Shown piece by piece: positions 1 to 10,170 of a DNA stretch of 64,000 bases. The notes beneath the pieces were generated by a model, which worked only from the letters and a program-made list of their open reading frames with translations, was not told the origin of the DNA and searched no databases. The position numbers and the translations under genes are program-made. Source of the DNA: Lunularia cruciata (lineage: Eukaryota > Streptophyta > Marchantiopsida > Lunulariales > Lunulariaceae); NCBI GenBank assembly GCA_948567375.1, contig OX419755.1, positions 15,815,001-15,879,000 on the forward strand, read 5' to 3'. Position 1 is the first letter of the stretch. The number at the start of each line of letters is the position of its first letter.

Positions 1-972
1 AAAGTCTACATCCACTCCACCACTTAGATCAATTCCATTGCTAGAACCTTTTGAGAAGTGGGGAATTGATTTTGTAGGACCTCTCAATAGAACCCCAAGG
101 AACAATTGGTACATTGTGGTAGTTACTGATTACCTTACCAAGTGGGTTGAGGCTAGACCATTGAGGGACAAGAATGAAGATGAAGTGGGTAGATTTCTTT
201 ATGAATGCATTATCACTAGGTTTGGATGCCCTTTGGAGTTGGTTTCTGATAGAGACGGAGAGTTTACAGGAAGCATTACTACAGCCATGCTATGACATTT
301 CTCTATCACACATAGAGTAACTACATCCTATAAGCCAAATTTCAATGGCTTGGCAGAGAGAACCAATCAGACCTTGTGCATGATGTTGACCAAAGATGTA
401 GAAATGGAGGGAGCTAAACATCATTGGGACAAGAGGATTCATGCAGTTTTGTGGGAGTATAGGACAACCATGAAGACTTTTACCAGATATTCTCCATTTC
501 AATTGGTGTATGGTATTGAGTCTACCTTACCTATTTACTTTGATCTTCCTACCTTCCAAAGCATTCATAGGAGATTGAAGAAAGCACAAGGAGGTGATGC
601 AAAGAAGTCAAGGAAGGATCAACTCATGGAGTTAGAAGAGGCAAGAGCAGTTGCTATGGTTTGAGTGGAGCAAGCCCAAAGGAAACAAAAGGAGACAAGA
701 GGCAAGGCAAGAAGAAGGTGGAGACTTTCAAAGAAGTTGATTGGGTAATGTTGTTTGATTCCATTTGATTCAAGAGAGTGCAAAAGAAGTTTTTGCCTAA
801 GTACTTTGGACCTTTCATAGTGGAGAAGGTGTGGGGCAATTACACCTATGATCTCAAGGAGTTGGGAGGAAGACACTTTGATAGGATTAACCATGATAAG
901 TTGAAGATGTACCATAGAAGGTAGAGAGACCTTCACTTTGAGGACAAAGTGAAAACTTAGTCCGGGGGTAAA
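1..972 (+). pseudogene. Element B copy B0: 3' part of integrase, decayed
   Basis: This is the C-terminal half of a Ty3/gypsy integrase whose 5' part lies left of the window. The frame opening at 38 reads the integrase core (KWGIDFVGPL, then VVVTDYLTKWVEA, then ELVSDRDGEF), so both catalytic Asp regions are visible. A TGA at 293-295 interrupts it, and the same frame resumes with HRVTTSY and the LAERTNQTL segment that carries the catalytic Glu. Another TGA at 662-664 and small deletions after it destroy the C-terminal domain. The frame ends near 924 just before the 3' LTR. The same protein is found inverted in B1 (9525-12886), which shows the lost bases. It is Athila/Tat-like and has no chromodomain. 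Confidence 0.9.
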
Positions 973-1657
973 TGTAACACCCATTTGTGCATGTGTGTGG
1001 TATTGTGATATTTAGCTTGGTATTATAAGTACTTAAGAGATATTATTTATATAGAGATAAAGGATGGTTCTATATTAGTCATGGTTAGCTAAAGTTAGTC
1101 ATAGCTAAGATAAAAGGGACCTTACTTTAGAGGAAGTAGAAAAGATGAGCACCACTATTTTGGATTTTAGTGTGTTGACTTGGTATTATTCCTAGGTGTT
1201 TGGCTTTGAGGTAAGAGTTGAGAACTCTTGGGCCCACAAACCTTTTTGTTTTGGATTCTTCTTTAGTCCAAAGATAGCCCATGTGAAGGAATCCTTGACT
1301 TAGTGGTTGGGTCAAGATAAGACCACATGCTTAGGGGAATATGCCCATGTGAATGGATATTCCTTTCTACTTTTTGACTTTACTTGACTTTTAGTCTAGT
1401 AACTTTAGTTACTATGGTAATTAGTAAGTTTGGTGCGTAACTATTTCACAAGTATATAAACAAGGGGTGAGGAGATACTCATCATCCTTTCATTTGCAAC
1501 TATCTCTCTCTCATTGAGTTGTCTAGTGAGCAATGTCTTGAGTCTTGGAGTGTTAGCCTTGGAGGAGTATGATGGGTTCCTTGCCTTCTTAGTCCATGGT
1601 GCGCTACCATAATAGCCATCAGAGGTTCATCCTGAGTGAGAGACAGGCCGGCTCACA
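973..1657 (+). repeat. Element B 3' LTR of copy B0
   Basis: The LTR starts TGTAACACCC and ends GGCTCACA, 685 bp, directly after a purine tract (GGGGGTAAA) that serves as the polypurine tract. The same sequence recurs at 8787-9476, 15945-16634, 21954-22644 and 39374-41980. A TATA box TATATAAA is at 1453-1460. The 4 bp that follow (ATTC, 1658-1661) are the right target duplication. The next bases are the leader of element A copy A1, so B0 inserted into A1. Confidence 0.93.
1453..1460 (+). promoter_or_regulatory. TATA box of element B LTR
   Basis: TATATAAA lies about 480 bp into the LTR and is kept in every B LTR in the window (for B1 it is at 16149-16156 on the minus strand). This places U3 at about 500 bp and R plus U5 at about 180 bp. 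Confidence 0.7.
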
Positions 1658-1805
1658 ATTCAGCCTACCTTTGTTTCTCTCTAGTGACGCAGGAAGTGAT
1701 GACGTGCAGACCGTGAGAGTGGGTGTTATGATGGCATGTTACAGGTTGCCTTTTCCCTAAGTGTAGTTATCTTGGTTAGAGTTACATTAGTGGGTGGTGC
1801 TTAGT

Positions 1806-1890
1806 TGGTGTTGGCACTTGGTGGTGTTGGCACTTGGTGGGGCACTTGCGGTTGCAACTTGCGGTTGCGACTTGCGGTTGCAGTTGGTGG
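1806..1890 (+). repeat. Short tandem repeats in the A1 leader
   Basis: Two small tandem runs lie just before gag: a GGTGTTGGCACTT unit repeated twice and a unit close to ACTTGCGGTTGC repeated three times. The A2 leader at 47556-47612 has fewer copies of both, so the runs expanded in A1 or shrank in A2. Confidence 0.65.
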
Positions 1891-2111
1891 TTCGGGTTTG
1901 CTGTGGTGGTCAGTTTGTCACGACGGAGTTCTTTGGAGATTCTAGAGGAGTTAGCCATGCAGTACGCAGTAGGTTTACTTGGAGTGGTGCTTGGTTTCAA
2001 CCTGTATCTCAGGTCCTAGTGAGGGAGGAGATTGACTCTGAGTTGGAGTTCGACACAGGAGCTGATTCAATTGAGAGTGCACTTGGTGTGTCCGCACCAT
2101 TGTTGTGGGAC

Positions 2112-5100
2112 ATGGACTAGATTTATGGGGCCTCCAAAGGCCCTAGGCGTTACACTGGTACAGTGGGTACCATTGAGTTGGATGACTTCATCCAAGAGTT
2201 TGACAGTTGGTGTGATCTGCAGCAGATGCGGAACCCGACTTTGTTCACACCTTTCATGGCATGGAAGGGATTGTTTCAACACTTGGAGGGTCCACCGATG
2301 GATGACTACCATGAGTTCAGGAGAGCTCATTTGGAGGAGATTGAGTTATGGAGACAGTATTGGTCTCCACACTATGTCTCCATCACTTTAGGCTCGGTGG
2401 CTAGGAGTAGATCGGCTGTACCCACGAGTTCCAGCTCGAGTAGTGTTGGTGGAGCTAGTAGAGGTGCACTAGCTGGAGATAGTGCTACTATGAGTGGAGG
2501 TACCGCTGCAAGAGGTGGTGTAGTACCGGGGTTTAACCCCATGGTGGAGTTTTTTCTATGTTTGAGGCAGAACTACCAGGGAGTGCGGATTGACAAGCTG
2601 AGGAGCTTGTTGGAGTTCCAGCGGAAGGCTGGAGAGAGCCTACGCGAGGCATACACTCACATGAGGCGGCTGATCAGTTTCACTCAGGGAGTTACTGAGG
2701 CCCAGGCAGTCTAGTTTTGGTATGGGATACTGGACAGGGAATTATGATGTAGAGTTTGTGATGCTACATTGTTGTAGGCTACTTCGCCCACTTTGGCAGT
2801 AGTCTTTGGTTTGGCTGAGCGTATTAAGCTCAATATGATGGAGGAGAGAGTGGTGACATCTGGATTTGGTAGGGAAACCTCATCCACGGCCGTGACTTCT
2901 TCTAGAGTGCAGCAAAGTGCACCATGCCTAGTTGGTTTTTGAGGACAGGGTGGACAGCCCAGATCCTATGGAGCGAGTGGAGGGCCTAGTAGAGTTAGAC
3001 CCTTACCCTCATTTTTGAGTCAGTAGCAGCCAGTGAGTGGTGGTGTTGCTTGTTGGACTTGTGGTGGACCTCACCATAAGAGAGAGTGTACTCAAGGCAG
3101 CGGACCTAATACCTCTGGTGCATCATAGCCAGCACAGAGGCAGTGTGAGCATTGTCACAAATTTGGTCACACTAGTGACCGGTGTTTTGACCTACACCCG
3201 GAGTTACGGAGTGGTAGGGCTGCTATGGCAGGTAGTAGAGGAGCTCCAGTTCATGGAGGACAAGGTGGTAGAGGTGGTGGTAGAGGATCTACACCTAGTA
3301 GGGGTGCAGTACATGCCCTTACTTCTGACACAACTATGGCTACTCGGATTGAGCAGTTGGAGCATAGATTGGCTAGTATGGCTATTGCTTAGAGGAGATC
3401 AGATTCGGGTGCCGAGGCTTCCACCTCATATGTTGGTGATAGATGCTTTGGACTTCATGTGCGGAGCAACACAGGTGGATGCATCTGCAGCAACGATTGG
3501 TTGGATTCATTCGGGACGAACAGGGCGCATTCCCTAAATCCCTGCCCTAGATCACAGAGCTTGAGGATATTCAAATAAATGACTAGGAGTGCAATACGTG
3601 CTCCAGAGCCTAGAGGAGCATCAGTGGAGTTGGACCCACATAGAGGAAAGCTTGGGAGACAGGTCAGACTTCCCCAGTCTTTCACGCTATCTGAGGCATT
3701 GCAGACAACATCCATGGTTCCTAGATGTCCCAGTGCAGGTGTGGTAGGTAGTGATAGAGTACATGATGGACTACCTGCTAGTCAGCCACCTACAACTACA
3801 CAGATTGAGTCTAGCATGATGTTGGGGGTGGCTCAGTTGATTATGCGGCATCCTCTGTTTTCAGCCAGTGACATGTTTACATTGGGAGTTGACCCAGCCC
3901 CAGTATTCTGGTTGGCTGCCACGTTGTGTGAGAGTAGGGATGGTGTAGTTCCTACTACTAGAGCAGAGGTGGTTGGTAGTGGAGCTGACTTGGTTGAGGA
4001 GCATGGGATCCGTTCAGCGACCAATGGTTTAAGGCAGGCAGTAGCGGCTAGACTGCCAGAGTTGCCAGCTAGACCGGCCTTTGAGAGAGCACGGTTTACA
4101 CCTGATGTTGTCCTATTGGATAACCAGAGAGGGATTTTTTGTTCGGTGGGACCTTCAAGGAAGGTCTATACACCACAGAGAGTCTTGTTAGACTCTGGTG
4201 CGCAGCCCCTTATGTTGGGGAAGGCTGCAATTGTCGGTCTGGAGTTACGGAAGACCAATGTGGAGAGGTGTCCATTTTAGATCCAGACATCTCTAGGTGG
4301 TGGTTCGACATAGTACATCATACGTGGAGAGCTTGTTGTCCAGGTTCAGCCTGGTCATCCGACTGATAGCTTGGTGGTGAGAGCTCAGGCTATTGCGACA
4401 ATAGCTGAGTCATATGATGTGCTAGTTGGGGGAGCAGTGTTATACCCTATGGGTTTCAGCATTGACTATTGGGAGGAGACAGCCTCTTATAGACCTGGTT
4501 GGCAGTCTGGCAAGGAACGGGTATGTCGTCTACCAGTACGCTTCAATAGTGGCAGTCTTGGCTCACTACGGTCCGGGACCATGGCAGCATCAGTTTTAGC
4601 TTTAAGTGGTGTAGTTACTTGGCCTGGTGACTTGTTGGAGGGGAACGCCCATGCAGAGGATACTCCAGTACCAAAGGAGATCACTTGGCTTTGGAGTACG
4701 AGTGGGATTGTTCCATCCACCTTGGATGTTCCATCCACCTTGGATGTTCCATTGTGGAGTTCAGAGGAGGCATTGCAGCAGCATGCAGATCAATTGGTGC
4801 AGCAGGCTTGGAGTGGAGCCTTCGTACCATCAGGAGATGAGAGTGAGGATGAGCCTCTAGAGGCAATTTCTTTGACACATCTGGATACCACACTCATTGC
4901 TTGGCAGTATCCAGTAGAGGGGATATGCCTATGGGAGTTGTTTGGTGGGATCAACATCGGGCTAGCTGCGGTGTTACAGGCGGGTATACAAGTACATAGG
5001 TACTTGTATGTAGAGAGAGATGAGACTACTAGGCGAGTCTCTCTACATCATGTGGCACACTTGGCCTATCGGTATCCGGAGTTATTATCGATGTCAGCAG

Positions 5101-8100
5101 TCAGAGGTTACCAGAAGGCCCTACCAGGAGACATTTCCTTACTGGGGGCGCATGACCTAGAGAGACATGGGCCTATTCACTTGGTGATTTTTGGATAGCC
5201 ATGTCAGGGACATACACGTGCTGGTAGAGGATTGGGTCTTCAAGATCCTCGTTCTGGTGTGTTTTGGGAGATGTTACGGATACTACGACATCTCTAGGTT
5301 CATAAGTCTGTTTCTCCAGCTTACCTTTTGGAGAATGTTCCTTTGTTGGGTGATTTTCGCACCAGAGTGGTGGCGAGTACACATCAGGTCCATTCTTGGA
5401 TGGGACCTGCTGTATTGTTAGATGCAGCCAGAGTGGGATCACGGGCTCTTTGTCTTTGGTGGACAAACCTCTTACCCAAAGAGGTTTTGCAGTGCGCTTA
5501 TGATAGGATTCAGCAACTTGACCACATCCTTGTTGATGATATCTTGGATGTTGGGCGTCAGTCTTAGACAGTGGTAGTGGCTGATAGGTCACCTATGGCA
5601 GTGGTGAACCTAGTTGGACAGCCTAGAACCGCATTTCCCACACTCATGAGTTTCCCAAACTCTTATGCTTTTCAAGAGGGAGGACCTGGACTTGTTTGGG
5701 GCTCACAGTTACAACAGTTGGTGGAACCCAATGCTGATGAGAGAGAGCAGGCAATGGGTTTTTGCACCAGTATTACCGCTGTTCCAGCAATGTCAGAGGC
5801 ATCCAAGCGTCAGGTGTTAGGTCAGGCTATGGACCTGAACTGTTTGACTTGGATTGTGAGCCTTGGCTTGGCAGAGCAGCGTAGGATGCGCTTGATAGGC
5901 ATCACCACTCGGACACTTGTGAGCCCTGTGCCTATCGAGACAATTCAGGCACATGCCGGGGGCAATGGACCAAGTGGACATGGTATTCTTGGGACACATC
6001 CAGTAGCTACTAGGGAGAGTGGTCTACTTGGAGTCCATCCAGGTGAGCGTGGGGTACTTGGTCCACATGGGATGCAGCTAGAGGATGTGTGGAGCTTGCA
6101 GCCAGAGTGGAGGGAGTTTTTTGCATTGAGGTTGGGACCTCTAGTGGTCAGGAGCATGACACTATTGCTCCCAAGGGCCCAGTGTAGCAGTCAGTCAGTA
6201 CGTCTTCCACTCCTACTACAGTTACAGAGGATACTTGGGAGCCAGATCTTGGACCCAAGCTTATTGGAGAGGAAAGACAGAGGGTTTGGAGGTTCTTGAG
6301 GAGTCACACGAGTTGTTTTGCCTTCAGTATGAAGGATTTGGGTGCTCTAAGGGGACCTGGTATACGGATTGAGCTGACTAGCAACACACCAATTTTCCGA
6401 CATCCTTATTGATATAGTGAGATAGAGAGGACATTGATTCAGAGCCAAAATAGTGACCTTTTTGAGGCTGGTTTGGTGGAGATTTCACATGGAGAGTATG
6501 CATCAGCAACAGTGATGCCAGCCAAGAAGGATATGCATGGCAACTATACAGATAGGCGGATGTGTGGAGATTACCGTCCTATCAACCGATAGACCAGGGC
6601 TGATTGGTATGCCATGCCTACACCGGAGGAGATTTTTGATGTGATTGGGCATGCAAAGGTCTTCAGTACTTTGGATCTTCAAGCGGGATATCATCAGTTG
6701 CCAATCAGGGAGGAGGATAAGTCCAAGACAGCATTTTGGGCTATTGATCCTCACGGTAAGGATGTGTTATATCAGTGGAGGTTCTTACCATTTGGGTTAA
6801 AGAATGCTCCTACTGAGTTCCAAAGGGTCATGGATAGGATCCTAGCTGGATTGGATTTTGCTCGGTGCTATATTGATGACATTTTGGTTTATAGCACTAT
6901 TGTGGAGGAGCATGAGAGATAGTTGTTGGAGGTGTTTGAGAGCTTGAGATCTCATGGACTCAAACTACATCTTGGGAAGTGTAGGTTCTTCCACGAGCAG
7001 GTTGAGTATTTGGGTCACACTATCTACCCCGGAGGACTTGGTGTTCAGCAGACCAAGGTGGAGGCTCTTGCACGTATTCCTTGGCCTACGGATGTGAGCA
7101 GAGTGCGAGCATTCCTTGGGTTGGCAAACTTCTATTGCCGCTATGTTAGAGGATTTAGTGCCATTGCCAAGGCCTTGACGAAGCTGACCAAGCTTACACA
7201 TGAGTGGTGTTGGGGAGATGAGCAGGAGAGAGCTCAAGGAGAGGTTGACATCTGCTCCTATTTTGAGGAGACCAATCAGGGGACGACCATTTCAGGTTCA
7301 TACTGATTGGAGTATGTTGGGGCTTGGAGCGGTGCTCACCCAACATGATGATGAGGGGAAGGAGTTTGTGGTGGCCTATGGTAGTCGCTCCAACAATTCA
7401 ACGGAGGCAAAGTATAGTTCATATGAGGGAGAGTGCTTGGCAGCAGTTTGGGCAGTAGCACATTTCCGATGTTACCTATTTGGTAACCCCTTCACTCTCA
7501 TCACTGATCATCAGCCGCTGAAGTGGTTGATGGAGTCTGACAAGCTTTCAGGGAAGCTTGCACAATGGGCTCTGATTTTACAGGAGTATGATTTCACGGT
7601 TGTTCATAGACCTGGAGTGGTGAACCCTGATGCAGATGGGTTGAGTAGAAACCCATGTCCCAGCCAGCAGGATCAGACCAGAGCACGTTGGCATGGTGAG
7701 ACAGATGAGGAGATGGTGCCAAGTTGGCATGCATCGGCCTTTCTATGTATATTTTCAGAGACTTTGGTGGTATCTCTCTCAGCGCATACAAGAGGAGTTA
7801 TTGAGGTCATAGATCCAAAGAGTGAAGATATTGGTACAGTTCAACGAGACATTCATGATGATGTCTTAGTGATGGACTGTCTTTGCACTGGTGTTGTGGG
7901 TGGCACTGTTGGGGCCAAGGAGAGACCGTGTTCTTCAATGAGCCAGACGGTTCAGATTGGAGGGTAGACACCTTTTGCATGTATGGGAGGATGGTAGAGT
8001 GTGAGTAGTACCACTTCCATCACAGAGACCATAGTTGGTCCATCATGCTCATGAGGAGCTAGGCTATTTTGGAGTAAAGCGTACATATCACTTACTCCAG

Positions 8101-8786
8101 AGTCATTATTAGTGGCGCGGTATGCAGACCAAGGTACAGCAATTTGTTGCTAGATGTATGGTTTGTGACCGAGTTAGAGCATCATTCAATGCTCCTACGC
8201 CACGGTTACACCCATTACCTATCATGGGATTGGGTTACCGTTGGAGTTTGGACTTTGCCGGACCTTTATTGTTGATTGTGAGACATCATCAGTATGTTTT
8301 GGTGATGGTGGAGCACTTCTCCAAGTGGATTGAGTTGGTGGCACTTCCTGACAAGTCTAGTGAAGGGACAGCTTACTGGTTCCTGGATCGAGTTCTTAGT
8401 CATTTTGGTGCACCAGCTGAGGTTTTGACTGATCAGGGTACAGAGTTCTTGGGGGAGTTTCAGGTCTTGTGTGACAAGGCTTTGATTGATCATTGTACTA
8501 CATCCCGAGATCACCCTGAGGCAGATGGCTTAGCAGAGAGAGTGGTTCAGACGGTGAAGAGAGGATTGCGAAAGTATGGTTTGCAGAGAGGCCACTTGGG
8601 AGATTGGGATCTCTAGTTACCTTGGTTGGCCATGGGCTATTGGTTCAGCCGGCAAGCCTCCTTAGCATCCTTCTCTCCATACTTTCTACTCTATAGACGA
8701 GATCCAGATTTACCTGCAACCATTCCTTGAGATGCTACTGTATTTTTGGACTTGGATGACCCTAATGTATGGATGAGCGCATGTTC
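2112..8786 (+). pseudogene. A1 gag-protease-methyltransferase-RT-RNaseH-integrase polyprotein, dead copy
   Basis: This is the decayed counterpart of the A2 polyprotein. The first in-frame ATG (2112) is followed at once by GAC TAG, where A2 has GAC GAG. Recognisable parts are gag, a canonical zinc knuckle (CEHCHKFGH, near 3145), aspartic protease LLDSGAQPLMLG (near 4190), the methyltransferase (about 4915-5890), RT with YIDD (near 6870), RNase H and integrase. The methyltransferase PCQ motif survives, but the Trp before it is a TAG (5196-5198). Frameshifts include an 11-bp loss near 7235 (one AGCT repeat and the bases between), 13 bp missing near 6058 relative to A2, and about 80 extra bp at 3496-3578. 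A 15-bp tandem duplication lies near 4710-4750. It cannot make a full polyprotein, but it shows ancestral codons where A2 has stops. Confidence 0.9.
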
Positions 8787-9476
8787 TGTGAGCCGGCCTG
8801 TCTCTCACTCAAGATGAACCTCTGATGGCTATTATGGTAGCGCACCATGGACTAAGAAGGCAAGGAACCCCAACTCCATCATACTCCTCCAAGGCTAACA
8901 CTCCAAGACTCAAGACATTGCTCACTAGAGAACTCAATGAGAGAGAGAAAGTTGCAAATGAAAGGATGATGAGTACCTCCTCACCCCTTGTTTATATACT
9001 TGTGAAATAGTTACATACCAAAGTTACTAATTAACATTGTAACTCAAGTTACTAGACTAAAAGTCAAGTAAAGTCAAAAAGTAGAAAGGAATATCCATTC
9101 ACATGGGCATATTCCTCTAAGCATGTGGTCTTATCTTGACCCAACCACTAAGTCAAGGATTCCTTCACATGGGCTATCCTTGGAATAAAGAAGAATCCAA
9201 AAGGAAAAGGTTTGCGGGCCCAAGAGTTCTCAACTCTTTCCTCAAAGCCAAACACCTAGGAATAATGCCAAGTCAACACACTAAAATCCAAAATAGTGGT
9301 GCTCATCTTTTCTACTTCCTCTAAAGTAAGGTCCACTCTATCTTAGCTATGACTAACTTTAGCTAACCATGACTAATATAGAACCATCCTTTATCTCTAT
9401 AAATAATATCTCTTAAGTACTTGTAATACCAAGCTAAATATCACAATACCACACACATGCACAAATGGGTGTTACA
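8787..9476 (-). repeat. B1 3' LTR
   Basis: On the plus strand it reads TGTGAGCCGG to GGTGTTACA, the reverse complement of the TGTAACACC...GGCTCACA LTR. The element-sense purine tract CCGGGGGTAAA abuts it at 9477-9487. It differs from the 5' LTR at only a handful of sites. Confidence 0.95.
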
Positions 9477-9524
9477 TTTACCCCCGGACTAAGTTTTCAC
9501 TTTGTCCTCAAAGTGAAGGTCTCT

Positions 9525-10170
9525 CTACCTTCTATGGTACATCTTCAACTTATCATGGTTAATCCTATCAAAGTGTCTTCCTCCCAACTCCTTGAGATCA
9601 TAGGTGTAATTGCCCCACACCTTCTCTACTATGAAAGGTCCAAAGTACTTAGGCAAAAACTTCTTTTGCACTCTCTTGAATCGAATGGAATCAAACAACA
9701 TTACCCAATCACCTTCTTTGAAAGGCTCCACCTTCTTCTTGCCTTGCCTCTTGTCATAGCTCTCCTTTTGTTTCCTTTGGGCTTGCTCCACTCGAACCAT
9801 AGCAACTGCTCTTGCCTCTTCCAACTCCATGAGTTGATCCTTCCTTGACTTCTCTGCATCACTTCCTTGTGCTTTCTTCAATCTCCTATGAATGCTTTGG
9901 AAGGTAGGAAGATCAAAGTGAATAGGTAAGGTAGACTCAATACCATACACCAATTGGAATGGAGAATATCCAGTGGAAGTCTTCATGGTTGTCCTATACT
10001 CCCATAAAATTGCATGAATCCTCTTGTCCCAATGATGTTTAGCCCCCTCCATTTCTGCATCTTTGGCCAACATCATGCACAAGGTCTGATTGGTTCTCTC
10101 AGCCAAGCCATTGGAATTTGGCTTATAGGATGTAGTTACTCTATGTGTGATAGAGAAATGTCTCGCATGG
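9525..10170 (-). pseudogene. B1 integrase C-terminal part, out of frame with pol
   Basis: From about 10170 downward the reading RHFSITHRVTTSY, then LAERTNQTL with the catalytic Glu, continues the integrase begun in the main pol frame, but one frame away. B0 has one more base at the matching place (after ACAGCCATGC), so B1 has a 1-bp deletion near 10165-10172. The C-terminal domain runs to the stop at 9525 and ends KLKMYHRR, with no chromodomain. The purine tract and LTR follow within about 50 bp. Confidence 0.88.

Noticed and set aside
9525-10106. Chromodomain at the end of element B integrase
   Set aside because: The C-terminus ends KLKMYHRR soon after the integrase C-terminal domain; no chromodomain residues are seen.
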